Origin: Epiperipatus broadwayi
Taxonomy: Eukaryota > Onychophora > Udeonychophora > Euonychophora > Peripatidae
Direction of reading: 5' to 3'
Length of the DNA: 64,000 bases
Assembly (NCBI GenBank): GCA_028023455.1
Contig: JAQFVV010000318.1
Coordinates: 436,001-500,000, forward strand
The notes under the pieces are model-generated. The model made no database searches. It saw only the letters and a list, made by a program, of their open reading frames with translations, and was not told the DNA's origin. A program made the position numbers and the translations under genes. Positions 23,311 to 36,748 of this stretch are shown in pieces (the first letter of the stretch is position 1; every line of letters starts with the position of its first letter).

Positions 23311-23499
23311 AGCCCATCTAGGACAAGTACATCAAGTAAGGAAGATGAACATCAAAGTCAAGGCAACAGTAAACATTCAGGAACAATTTCAACAAGTGAA
23401 GAAGAAAAAACCAAGGACTGTGATGAATGGAAGCTATCACCAAAATGAACAATATGTCATCCAGTGCATCTTGATGACTATATCCTCCAAGGATAATTT

Positions 23500-23515
23500 T
23501 AGCCAAGGGGAGAGA
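23500..23515 (+). promoter_or_regulatory. Polypurine tract
   Basis: 'agccaaggggagaga' abuts the 3' LTR start TGTCATATC. It is the priming site for plus-strand DNA synthesis in LTR elements. Confidence 0.8.
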
Positions 23516-24112
23516 TGTCATATCTGACCTTGCCTTCAGATGGGGGCTATTCCAGATTCCTTACCTGATTGATTAGCACCCAGTTGCTATCCAATGGGAT
23601 TAAATCCTTCACCAGAGTTTGCACCATGTTTCCAGCAGGGTAGGAAATCTAGCATTAAATAGTCAGCCTTTGGAGACAAGGCAGAGAGCAATTACTTCAG
23701 TCAACCTGAACGACTAAATGTGCTCTTCAATAAACCCTCTGCCATCAGCAAGAGTACTCTATCTTTCTTTAGTCATTATTGCAATGTCCATTCAGTGAGG
23801 CAAGTCCACACAGGGACCAGAAACTGCTACATCCACATCCAACTCAAGCGTGGCTGTCCAATACAGCTGGAAGAGTCTTACTAGAGTCTTACTTGAGCTC
23901 ACAAGACAGGCTACCTATTTATATGGAATTGAGTTCCATTACTTGGCATGACTATCTCAGCATTCTACAGTATTAACTATATTTATTCATTTGTTTAACT
24001 AATATGTGTATATTTTTTGTAACTAATAAATTATACATATTAATTGTTGAGTAGATGTCATTATTTGTTTGTTGGTTTGGAACCAAACCTGTAAGTTTAA
24101 CCAAGCACAACA
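23516..24112 (+). repeat. 3' LTR of Gypsy element
   Basis: 597 bp, matching the 5' LTR with many substitutions and small indels. It starts TGTCATATCTGA and ends CACAACA. Confidence 0.85.
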
Positions 24113-24474
24113 CAAAGAATAATTCAGTACTTTTTGGTAAATGGATATCTGTCTATTCTTAGTAAACTGTTCAAAAACTCATCATTAAGTAAGCTGCAAG
24201 ACTGTTAAGCAATGCTTTCTACTTCATTGTTTTTTTTTTTTGGGGGGGGGGGGGTGATATAAGGGAGGTCATGGCTCTGAAGTAAGCTTTTTAAAGAATG
24301 TTTTATCTTATGTAATATATTGTAGTAAAATGTGTGATATAAATTTAATGCGCTTAAAATTTACAACTCATATCTGGATTGGAGATAACAAGTAATCAGC
24401 TCTGCTACTCATCCAACTTAGGTTGGTAAATATACAGCTAGTGATTTTTCGTGAGAGAATCAAATATTCAAAAA
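24113..24474. other. AT-rich spacer with T/G homopolymers
   Basis: T run then G run at 24230-24254. The 'caatgctttctacttcatt' patch resembles those near 9860 and 13970 and may be a dispersed repeat. Confidence 0.45.
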
Positions 24475-24584
24475 ACCTGACTCCAGACAATTAACCCATC
24501 AAATGAATCAAATGAGGCAAATATTGTTTTTATTTAAAAAAAAATATTTGTCTCATTTGATTGGTTAATTGTCTGGGGTCAGGC
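24475..24584. repeat. Short foldback repeat
   Basis: Arms 24475-24524 and 24543-24584 pair through 'ctgactccagacaattaac' with 'gttaattgtctggggtcag', and 'aatcaaatgaggcaaatatt' with its near-complement. The left arm has an extra 10 bases. Confidence 0.75.
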
Positions 24585-25345
24585 TTTATCCAAATTAGTG
24601 AACAGTCCTGGGTGTACATTCACTTGCAATGTATTAATTAAAACTAGTGATTTAATTCTATATAATACACATTTATATAATTTAAAATAAAGAAGAGGAA
24701 AAAAAGATAATAATAAGTTTGAACAATGTTACTCTTATTCTATTTTGAAATTTATATATATATAATGAAACTAAGCCTTTTAAAATAATTGGTAATAAAT
24801 TCATACATTCGTAGGAATTGCAGGGAAAGACATCTATGTTCTTTATAGATGGCATAGTGTATTTACATAGTGAGGGAATCATTAGTAACATTATTATTTT
24901 TCTAAATTATCTTTTAAGATAAACTTTACCAAGTATTTGTAATTCTTAATTTACTAATAAATCTTTGAATAAATTTTAAGATCATAAATAAATCATAGCT
25001 ATTAAATATGGAGTATTTCTTGAGTATGTAGACGATTTTTTCACAAAGTTACTATAATTCAGAAATCATCATTTTAACTAACTTGCAAAGAATGATAACT
25101 TAATCTCACCAATAAACTGACATTATTATGAAAAAATAGACATTGTTTGCAAGTTGTTAAAACAATTATTTAGGAATGTGACTTATAAATTACAACAATA
25201 TATTTAGACTTAATTGGGATGTGAATAGGTTTACCTTTGAAAATTAAATGCTCCTTGGACTAAATTATTTTTTATGAATAAAAAAATTATAAATGAATAT
25301 AATAAGAAGAAAAATGTAGACTTCCATATTAAACAAGTAATAAAT
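24585..25345. other. AT-rich spacer
   Basis: No feature recognised. The minus-strand 69-codon frame at 24682-24891 has no domain. Confidence 0.5.
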
Positions 25346-25491
25346 TTAAATGTGCTAAAATACAATTATAAATAATAGGATTAATGGCTGAGCTCTTTCA
25401 AGAAATTTTATCTTCTTATAATCACAGTGCTCAGCCATTAATCTAATTATTTATAATTAGCTTCACTAATACCTGTGCTTTAGCACATTTA
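25346..25491. repeat. Foldback repeat
   Basis: 'gattaatggctgagc' (about 25379-25393) pairs with 'gctcagccattaatc' (25429-25443). 'acaattataaataat' pairs with 'attatttataatt', and the outer 'aaatgtgctaaa' (25347-25358) pairs with 'tttagcacattt' (25480-25491). The right arm has an extra spacer of about 20 bases. Confidence 0.8.
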
Positions 25492-27440
25492 GACATATAA
25501 ATAAATATAACAATATTTAAATTTACAAAATGTATTTGTAATTAAAGAGCAAAGATGTTGTCCACCCTTAATATATTTGCTGTACTGATCTTACAAAAAC
25601 CCAATGATGTTATGCTGAGTACTGAGGATACTATCAAACTCAAACACAGAGACTCTTGAAAAGATAAGAGTGGCCATCTTATCTTTAAACTACATTCTAA
25701 TTGTATAGGCCAATCTGAAGTATCTTACTTTGATAGCACAAAGATGTTTCTGAATTCATTTAATTCAATTTTTTTTTTCACATATTAACTTTCACAAAAA
25801 TTTTTAATTTATTACATGTTAACATTTATAATGAGATATTATTTACTGTGTTCACTTTAAAAATAAATTCTTCCTAAAATACTATATCTCGTGTCTAAAA
25901 AAATTGAGTATTCATTTATAATTTATCTTTAAAGCGCATGTGCATTGGCTTAATCGCTAATATTACTATTACATGTTAACATTATAATTTTAGTACAGTG
26001 CATATATTAAAAGTGGAAATCCTTTCTTTTTAATTACATATGATCTCTGTGCATAGTAAAATAATTTGAATATTACAAAATTTATTTATAGTTTGAGAAG
26101 TTAAAAATTAAAAAATTCTTTGATTGCTAGTACAATTTTTTTTATATAATTTTTGAAATATTTAATTATATGATGAAATTGTATTGAATAATTGACAACT
26201 TTCCTATGACTGATAGTCACACAGCATGCATTTGAATGTAAAACCAATTACTTAGAAATGACATTTTGTCTTGTGATGAACTGCTGGTTAATAAAAGTGG
26301 CACAAGTGATTAAGCTATTGTTCAAGTGAATATAAAGTTGCCATAAAACTTTATCTCTGAATACATTGTAGATTTTGTAATATATAGATAATACTTCATA
26401 AGTCTGATAAATTTTTAGAGGTTTTTTTCATGTTAGCTTTGATCTTAGTCACAATCTATTTACTGGAATTATGTCAAGATTCTAACATAATGCAGACTAT
26501 AAGGCATAATTAATATCAGTAAACTTTACTTGAATTTCATATAAATTGAAAGATATTTAATAGTATTTTAGAGATATTTATGGCTTATGGGCTCAAAGTC
26601 TACATGGTGATCCCTCACTAATGGTTAATGTTGTATCATATTTTATTTATTTCATTTCAACCCACTGATATTAAAAGACTTAAATTGTATCCGACAATTT
26701 ATCTTTCATCAAAGTATAACTTAATATACATTTTTTTGCCAATGTAAACAAATATTTTAAAATTATTTATGTGATTATTTGAAAAAAAAATCTGATTTTT
26801 AGGGGAATGTTTAAATATGTAAATATTCTCATTCTAGATTTGTAACAAAACTATAGATTAATGCATTAACTAATACGCCACAAAATTGTTTTTTTATATA
26901 AACAAAAGCAGCAACAGCTTATATAGATCATTTAAGAACAAATGAGCCTTTGGATTTGTTTGGAGAATAATTGTGAAAAATATTAAATCTTGGGTGGTGA
27001 AAGGTTTAAAATTTTTCTGATTTTTACTCTACAACCAATAATAGAAAGATATCCATTTAGTGACTGACACTTGAGTGAATAAATAAGTTGTGTATAGGAA
27101 ATATCCTTAAAAGAAATATCCAAAGCTTGTTTGAAATTTTTTAGCTATCTTAAAAATATTGAAATTACAAAACCTAAGTCATGAGTATGATAAGCAGATC
27201 CATTAACTATCACATTTTATTCTTTCACATGAATTACATAATGATCCATGTAACCCCAAATAATTTTATATTAACCAGGTTTAAAATACCTTGGAAAATA
27301 AGTGTAATATCTTTTGACTTTAACTAGTTTTAATATCTTGAATTAACTAAGTTTAATATCTAACTTCTTGGTAATTATTCTTTCATATTTATAATATTAC
27401 AGGAATGGACTAGCCCTTCAAACAGAGGGTAGAATACCAT
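25492..27440. other. AT-rich spacer
   Basis: About 2 kb without a recognisable gene or repeat. Confidence 0.5.
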
Positions 27441-27574
27441 TGATAGCATAGTCATAAATGACACCCATCATCACATCAGGCTATAGAAAGCATAGCCCTA
27501 TCACATTTCCTGATCATGGCCCACCTCAACCACTGGAACAAATCTTGCCATCCAAAGCATTTTATTTGATTTGA

Positions 27575-27608
27575 GGATCAAACTCAGGTGCCATCCAACC
27601 ATATGCTA
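27575..27608 (-). mobile_element. tRNA-like promoter boxes inside the duplicated unit
   Basis: On the minus strand 'tagcatatggttgg' (27608-27595) resembles an A-box and 'gagtttgatcc' (27585-27575) a B-box. The A-to-B distance is short for a tRNA. This suggests the duplicated unit began as a tRNA-derived SINE. The corresponding site in copy 2 is near 28190-28215. Confidence 0.4.
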
Positions 27609-27748
27609 TATAGTCAGCATTCTTCCAATGAGCACAATCCAGTGCTTGACATACCCAAGGCTAGCTCATACTCTGTATCAGAGCTCAACACATTTAACTC
27701 AACACATATAATATTTATAAACTTTAAATTAATGATGACACAGTAACA

Positions 27749-27749
<1 letters not shown>

Positions 27750-27822
<73 letters not shown>
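27750..27822. repeat. (GA)n microsatellite
   Basis: About 70 bp of GA with one interruption ('gatagag'). Copy 2 of the unit has only about 14 bp at 28370-28383. Confidence 0.97.
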
Positions 27823-27824
<2 letters not shown>

Positions 27825-28051
27825 TAGACCAAATAATATTTAAGAAAACATTAATATTTATTCATGCACACATATGTAATATAATATAATAGCATGGAAA
27901 TTTACATATAAAAATAAATATAAATAATTAATCAGGCTACATTTTATCATAGTCCTGTGTGAAGTTCATTTCATTTAAAAATAAAGTGTCTATAGACCAT
28001 TATTATGGAAAATATATATTAACCTAGGCTATTATGAGATTGAGATGACAC

Positions 28052-28577
28052 AGTTTATAGCATAACCATCAACAATACCTATGGTCATATCAAGCTATAC
28101 AAAGCATAACCCTACCACATTTTCCTGATTGTGGCCCACCTCAACTTCTGGAACAAAACCCTGCCATCCAAAGCATTTTATTTGTTTTGAGGATCAAACT
28201 CAGGTGCCAAATAACTATATGTTATATAGTCAGCATACTTCAGATGATAGGCACACAATTCAGTGCTTGACCTACCCCAGGCTAGCTCATATTCTGTATC
28301 AGGGCCCAGCACATTTAACTCAACACCTATAATATTTATAACTTTAAATTAATGATGATGTAGTGACAAGAGAGAGAGAGAGAATAGATCAAATAATGTT
28401 TAAGTAAACAATATTTATTCAAGCACATATATATAATATAATAGCATGGAAATGTACATATAAAAATAAATATAAATGATTAATCAGGCTATATTTTATC
28501 ATAATCCTTTGTTAATGTTCGACTTAAAAATTTAATGTGTCTATTGACCATTTATTATGAAAAATATATTTACCTAG
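28052..28577. repeat. Tandemly duplicated unit, copy 2
   Basis: Same order of words as copy 1 with a shorter GA run. It ends 'tatatttacctaggc'. A 67-codon frame through it is not a recognisable protein. Confidence 0.85.
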
Positions 28578-28768
28578 GCCACCTACACACAATTATATCT
28601 ACATTGCTTGAAAGCATTGAAAGCATCAAAAACAAAGTAACACTGAAAAGTCCTATAAAATATACATATTAGCAAATACATGATTTCTTAACACAAAAGC
28701 AACCTGAGAATAACTAAATATCTGTACTAGGAATTGATAACAGCCAATTACTTAAAAAAAAAAAAAAA
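28578..28768. other. Spacer with A run
   Basis: Ends in a 15-base A run directly before LINE copy A. No feature seen. Confidence 0.5.
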
Positions 28769-29429
28769 TGGTACCTGGAACCAAAATTTTACGATTTTAT
28801 AATTAAAATCAATTTAAAAGCATTACCTACAAGTCACTTTATAAGATACAGAAGGACCACTTCATATGTAACTGTTCAGGACTTAGAAAAAGTAAGATAG
28901 ATGATGGTTGGCGGATATAGAAAAAATGGAACCACAATAGATGAGATACTACAAACATTCAAAAATAATGGAATACCAACTATAAGGGCAGCCACTTTCA
29001 GCTCATATGCATTCTAGTGTATCAGATGCACTTTTACACTGAGGAACAACACAAGAAGGCACCCTAACACCTATAAAAACAAATTGCAAAAATAACAGAA
29101 AGAAACAGTATTACTGCACCACCTGACATCTTTGCAGTAACATGGTCTCTTTTTAAAATACAGGCCACTTTGTAATAAAGGATAGAATAGAAAAAAGCAA
29201 AAGCAAACATAAAATTCAGTATTGCAAAAATGAAACAAGCAAGAAGCAACAGGATGGAACATGAATGGTCAAATATGGAGAACCACACATACAGGGAAAT
29301 CTGAAATGCAAAGAGACTCTAATCAAACATACAGACTAAGGTAATAACTATGTAAACCTATGTATAACACTATGTATAATCAACAATCAACGTAACCACT
29401 TATTTTTTTAATAAAATTACCTTTGAAAC
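28769..29429 (+). mobile_element. LINE family M, copy A (5'-truncated)
   Basis: Translated pieces align with the C terminus of copy D (57337-59885): 'LEPKFYDFIIKINLKALPT' (from about 28778), and 'TIRAATFSSYAF' with 'CIRCTFTLRNNTRRHPNTYKNKL' split over the next stretch (about 28976-29080). The 3' UTR ends 'gtaaccac...ttttaataaaattacctttgaaac', the family end, then a trinucleotide tail. The reverse-transcriptase core is absent. Stops are present, so it is inert. Confidence 0.8.
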
Positions 29430-29577
29430 ATACTACTACTACTATTACTACTACTACCACTACTACCCCTACCACTACCCCTACCACTATCACTACTGCT
29501 ACTACTACTACCGCTACTACTACTACCGATACTACTACTACTACTACTACTACTATTACCACTACTACTAATACTGT

Positions 29578-29611
<34 letters not shown>

Positions 29612-29612
29612 G

Positions 29613-29672
<60 letters not shown>
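29430..29672. repeat. (ACT)n tail of LINE copy A
   Basis: About 243 bp of ACT, with variant units (ACC, CCT, GCT, GAT) in the first half and nearly pure ACT in the second. Long Thr- and Val-rich frames across it are artefacts. LINE copy B starts right at its end. Confidence 0.95.
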
Positions 29673-29740
29673 AAGGATTTGATTTATCAGAAGAAAGACT
29701 AGAAAAGAAAAGCTATAAATAAAGGGATATAAAGCAAATA

Positions 29741-30340
29741 TTGACATTGGATGTTGTAACTAAGGGAAGTGAAAAGGGAGAAAATTCTATACAAACACAT
29801 ATGAATACAGATAAGCAAGAAAGTGAAACTGCAAATGTAAATAATGATGATGGTAATATTGGTGAGATTCTAGATTCTTCATTAAGGTTGGAGGAAAAAG
29901 TGTGCCTTAAGATAAATAATACAAAAGTAAAAGAAAAAAAGGGAATGATATACAAATGCATGCAGTTAAAGCTTTAGAAAAAATATAGACAAACACATAC
30001 AAAAAAAAATGTTGATGGGAAGCAATATTATGAAGAGAATATGAATTTGGATAAAGAACTGGAATTAACTAAAAAACAAAGAACTAGGAACAATATGAAT
30101 ATTGTGATTACTCAGACAATAATGCCAAATATGCAGCAAGTTACTCAGGGTAATATTGAGCAAAAGAGAAAGCCAGGAAGGCCCTCAAAAAACAGGAAAA
30201 CTGGAAAAAAGCTAAAATGAGAAGAGCTTATGTTTGATGACACAAGAGAATGGTATCGAATGGACAGATATACTGATGTTCAAACCGAAAGCGAGTTCAA
30301 AGATGCCCAAGATTTACAATTGATAGATAGCCTAAGATAA
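29741..30340 (+). pseudogene. ORF1-like protein of LINE copy B, with AT-hook motif
   Basis: One frame stays readable for about 200 codons, broken only by TAG at 29975-29977 and TGA at 30218-30220, and ends at TAA 30338-30340. It has no ATG at 29741, and the first Met codon in frame is at about 29801. The product is hydrophilic and rich in Lys, Glu, Asn and Gln. Near its end lies 'KRKPGRPSKNRKTGK' (about 30163-30207), whose GRP core flanked by basic residues is the AT-hook signature that binds the minor groove of AT-rich DNA. ORF1 proteins of LINEs usually bind element RNA; here a DNA-binding role is possible. No zinc knuckle or RRM is visible. Placement just before ORF2 supports the ORF1 identity. 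Confidence 0.6.
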
Positions 30341-30399
30341 GTATAATTAAAGAGAAAGTAAATTCAAATAAATTCAAAGTAAAAAGTAAATCTTTATAA

Positions 30400-33250
30400 A
30401 TGAAAATTAAAATTGCTTCTTTTAATGTACGGGATTTGAATTCAATAGAAAAAATATTTAAGTTGAAACAATGGATCAGGGAAACAAAACCTCATATAAT
30501 GGGACTGCTTGAAACCAAAATTTACGCAGGGTCACAAATTGATCCAGCAAAATTTCTAAATAGTGAGAGCTTTGTTGCATGTTCAAGAGACTCTACCTCT
30601 CCATCAGCCGGGATAGGTCTTTTGATAGCTACTGCTTGCCAGTTTACATTGATGCAAATCTATTAATCATTACTTTATTTCACAAAATAATTAAAATAAA
30701 TGTAATCTTTGTTTATATGCCATTGCAAAACTATAAAATTGCCACAATTAATTCAACACTGGGATCTACAGCTAATCCAACAATTTTGATCGGAGACTGC
30801 AATGTAACATATGATGAGTTTGTAAATAAGTGAATACATAAATTATCAGTTCCATTGATGAGTGCAAGGGGTTTCTTACCTGAAGATGCTGTTTCATTTC
30901 ATAATGGCTGATTTTCAACATTAATTGATCTTTGTTTTTACTCTCCAGTGTTTCATCATCTAATAAGCATGAAGTTAATTCCATCAGCAATTTCTGATCA
31001 CTCAGCTCAGTTCATATCAATTGACTTCAGTCATATACAAGTCTCTAGACTGCCATTAACTAGAACAATAAAAATGTTGATTCCAAACTTAACACCTGAA
31101 TTTATTTTTTTAGAGACTTATATTATGTGGAATAAGATTCTTTCAATGACCTTTAACCCAATACAGCAATATTTAGCTTACATTAATTTCTTGTCATTCA
31201 ACATTAATCATATAGTGAAAAATCAGCCACCTCCCTCAGGGTTGTTGAAGCTTGCAGAACAAATTCATAAATGTATTGTGGCAATAACCCCTACTCAACA
31301 CACACAGAAATGTATACATATACTAACAAATGCTTATAACAAGGCATGTGAAACACTGAAGAGCTAATTTAAAAAATAAAAAAAGTAGAATATGCTTAAT
31401 GCATCAACACACATGGACTCAGCAATACATTAGATGGGCATTAGGGAGGGGACCTGAAATAAAAGTGCCATTAGCAATTAAAATCGACAATGAAACATTT
31501 ACTGGAAATAATATGATCTTACCAATTCTTAACTATTTGAAAAATAAGCTGGGACCAGGGAAATTGATACAATACCAGCAAAATGTATTTTGAATGACAG
31601 AGATTGAATCACTATATGCAATAGATGATTTTATAATGAAAATGAATGAAATGCCCAACAACTGTCACCCAGGAAGACCTGAAATTCCACTGTTTATATT
31701 AAAACACCTTGACAAGCTGACTAGCAAATGCTTGCGCCAGGTGGCAAATTATTTATTGCAGGGAATAATAACAATGGAAAGAGTTAATATGATTGTGATG
31801 GTGCCGTTTAATAAAAAAAAAGCCCATCCCTTTGTTATCAGAGATAAGGCCAATATCAATGGGTCCATTGCCCATAAAGATTTTAGAGAAAGAAATTAAA
31901 AATATAAAATAGAACTATTTATTTTGCCGATGATTTCTCCAGCTCAATTTGCAAAAAAATATTCATCTACCACACAAGCTGCTATGTTATTTAAGGCTAT
32001 TTTGACATCAGTTAGAGAAAAGAAAAGATATGGCCCGATTGTGGTACAGCTGGATAATGCTTCAGATTTTGACAATGTTGATATATCTATACTGTTGAAA
32101 TTATTGAATGACACTGAAATGCCAAAATCACATATATATATATATATATATATATATGTTATAGCAAATTTACTCTTAAATCGCGAGCTTCACATTACCC
32201 TAAATGGCAGAAATTCACCAGCTTTCACACCAACTAAATCACTTTCACAAGGGTCCCTGCTTAGTGCCATCTTATTCATTTTATATATAAATCCCCTTCT
32301 TGTTCGATTAAGACAGGCATTTGAGAGAATGGAGATCCTGGGAACAGATCAAAAATTGACCTGCATTGCATCCATGGATGATATTAGTTTTCCTGACATC
32401 AAAAAAGCAGATACCAAAACTACAGTTGATTTTAGAAGAATACTCAAAGGAATTTAAACTAGGTTTCAATCCAGAAAAAAACAGCAGCATGGACCATATT
32501 CACGGGAAGCCCATGTACATCCATTTTCCAGGCAAAGCCAGGCTCATTCCTTGGGTTTTCATTCCATCTGGGGACTACTGGCATGAGATGTCATTTGCAG
32601 AACAAATTGAAAAATGAAACCCAGCAAATAGCAGACTCTCTAGCCAATACCTATATGTCAGTATATTCTAAGATTCAATTAATTAACAGTTTGATGATGA
32701 CAAAGATAGTTTACTTTATGCCAGTGGTTGCTTTCTCAAAGGCTTTTATTTTTAAAATTAAGACCACTTGCAATCAGCTACTATAGTCATGGAAAGTCAT
32801 GGCAATATCAATGGCAAGACTATGTCAATCACTGAATAAAAATGTTTTGGGGTTACATGATATTGGTATTTTTGACAAACAGAGAATGAGGAACAATATA
32901 ATTGATATTGTTAAACAATTTCCAAAAATTAAGCAGCCCCTAGAGGTCATCCAACTGATAAATCACCACCAAAAAAATTATCATATTTTGAACAATTAAT
33001 ATATCATTGTAAAACAGAATCAAAAATCCCAGAGCAATTTATTAATAAGTACAAATACTAGAAAATTTATGAACTAATAAACAACTGGTTAAAAGGTATA
33101 AATGATGGGCCTTAGAACCAAAGTTTTTCAATTTTCTGATAAAACTTAACTTAGCTGTATACCTACCACATAAGACCCTGGCCAGACCTGACATTTATGC
33201 AGCAACCTGGTCATTACTTAAGATTAGATCCATGTTATAGTGACAAAAAT
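30400..33250 (+). pseudogene. ORF2 of LINE copy B: AP endonuclease and reverse transcriptase
   Basis: It starts at ATG 30400. Endonuclease pieces: 'IASFNVRDLNS' at the N terminus, 'GLLETKIYAG' (30511-30540), 'ILIGDCN' (about 30783-30803, GDxN box) and 'AISDHSAQFISIDF' (about 30990-31030, SDH box). Linker: 'LTNAYNKACETL' and 'HTWTQQYIRWALG'. RT: 'CHPGRPEIPLFILKHL' (31660s), 'QAAMLFKAIL', 'VVQLDNASDFDNV' (motif A, usually AFDxV), 'SLSQGSLLSAILF' (motif B) and 'SMDDISF' (motif C, near 32372). 'DIYAATWSLL' lies near 33200. A (TA)n run at 32131-32157 expands inside the RT frame. Several stops and frameshifts make it non-functional. It would have nicked target DNA and copied the RNA in place. Confidence 0.85.
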
Positions 33251-33764
33251 AATAAAACTCTTAGGAACTGGTATAGTGTGTGTGTTTTTTAGGACACATT
33301 TAAAAGAAACATAGGACCAAAACTTGGGAGTTAGATCTAATAAGATCTTTGTAACACCAGTTTGAACATTGTATGTTGGGAAAATTAAATATTATAAAGA
33401 AACTTAGAAGGATACGCATGTCAAATTAGCAACAAGGACAATTTGGCAACAATTTTTCCCCTTTTGTTATAAGTGATTGATTTGCTAATGGGGTTCCAAT
33501 GATAAATTATATTTGACCCATATGGGACATAAAATAAAATGGAAATTGTATTATAACATTTGGACTGTTGACCTAGGCAGAAGGGGCAGTCCAGGATATT
33601 ATATGTAGACAGAACTATTTTAAGCTCACGTAAATTCAGAAAGAACTCTATCAAAAATGACAATGTAAATGTTAAAATTTGTAATCAACTTGTAGCAGTT
33701 AATTTACTATGTAACCACTCATGTTGTATTCTTTTGAGACAATAAAGGCTTTTTAAAACATAAA

Positions 33765-33795
33765 CATCATCATCATCATCATGATAATCATGATG

Positions 33796-33846
<51 letters not shown>
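33765..33846. repeat. (ATC)n(AAT)n tail of LINE copy B
   Basis: CATCAT units, a mixed GAT/AAT stretch, then pure AAT. It is the 3' tail, and copy C begins at its last unit. Confidence 0.95.
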
Positions 33847-36072
<2,226 letters not shown>

Positions 36073-36748
36073 ATTAAAAGAGATTTAAACACAGACTTTC
36101 AAGCTCCCTTCTGCTATCTACTCCATATTATATAACCAATATCCATGACCACATGTATGTGAAAAGGATAAATGATCTCCAATGTAACTACTTCATGCTG
36201 AACCAGCACTTATCAATTGGTCCAGAGTATTATTTTCCACACACATATATAATCAGTGCACAATCTATATTAAAATAAATCTTCAAATTTTAATGAACAG
36301 GCTTCAATATTCTCCACACTTCAACTCTTCAGCTACCCATCTTATTGAAAATCTAATAATGGAATACTCAAAGTTCTTGTTGATGCCAATATTGTTATTA
36401 TACCAATGTTGACTTTAAGTCACTCCAATTGGCATCAACAAAGGTTTTTAGTATCCCATCACCAGTTTTTCAATAATATGGTTGACTGAAGAGTTGGAGG
36501 GTGGAGAAGATTGAAACATGTCTATTAAAGTTGGAAGATTTGCTATCTTAATATAAACTGAGCACTAATTATATTTATGAAGGAGATGATGATCTGGATA
36601 AACTAATGAGTGCTGATTCAGCATGAAATATGTATATGGGAGATCATTTATCTTTTTCACATGTATGTGGTCATGTGTATTTGATTATATAAATTGGAGT
36701 GAATTGCTGAATGGAGCTTAAAAGACTGTGTTCAAATCCTCTTTAATT
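36073..36748. repeat. Complete palindromic copy of repeat family F1
   Basis: Left arm 36073-36390 and right arm 36428-36748 are imperfect reverse complements. Outer 'aattaaaagagatttaaac' pairs with 'ttcaaatcctctttaatt', the middle 'catgctgaaccagcac' with 'gtgctgattcagcatg', and inner 'gttgatgccaat' with 'attggcatcaac'. The loop is 36391-36427. Each arm matches the single-arm F1 copies elsewhere in the window. It has no ORF and is probably a foldback transposon or MITE. Confidence 0.85.

Larger units (their letters stand above)
20602..24112 (+). mobile_element. Ty3/Gypsy LTR retrotransposon, internally deleted
   Basis: Two directly repeated LTRs (20602-21187 and 23516-24112) bracket a 2.3-kb interior, against about 4-5 kb in intact elements. 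Reading left to right: leader with tandem repeats, Gag remnant with a zinc knuckle, aspartic protease remnant, then directly the C-terminal tail of integrase, and a polypurine tract. Reverse transcriptase, RNase H and the integrase core are gone. Protein words resemble the K02A2.6-like Gypsy group. The LTRs differ at many sites, so the insertion is old. I found no clear target duplication ('taaat' before, 'caaag' after). Confidence 0.85.
27441..28031. repeat. Tandemly duplicated unit, copy 1
   Basis: This stretch matches 28052-28577 in order over its whole length ('cacctcaac', 'ccatccaaagcattttattt', 'gaggatcaaactcaggtgcc', 'tatatagtcagcat', 'aatattta-taa', a (GA)n run, and 'acctaggc' at the end). 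The copies differ mainly in the GA length and by scattered substitutions. It contains a minus-strand SINE head. Confidence 0.85.
29673..33846 (+). mobile_element. LINE family M, copy B (near full length, inactive)
   Basis: About 4.1 kb with the order expected of an APE-type non-LTR retrotransposon: ORF1 remnant (29741-30340), ORF2 remnant with endonuclease and reverse transcriptase (30400 to about 33250), 3' UTR ending 'tatgtaaccac...gagacaataaaggc', then an (ATC)/(AAT) tail (33765-33846). It begins flush with the (ACT)n tail of copy A and is followed flush by copy C. ORF2 is broken by many stops and shifts, and the region between the RT thumb and the end is shortened relative to copy D. The clade is uncertain: the FNVR endonuclease start and overall order suggest the L1/Tx1 group. 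Confidence 0.85.

Noticed and set aside
27614-27832. Ser/Leu-rich minus-strand frame resembling a signal peptide
   Set aside because: Generated by the (GA)n microsatellite.
29380-29722. Thr-rich and Val-rich frames that could look like a mucin-type protein
   Set aside because: They are the (ACT)n tail of LINE copy A; no signal peptide and no conserved flank.
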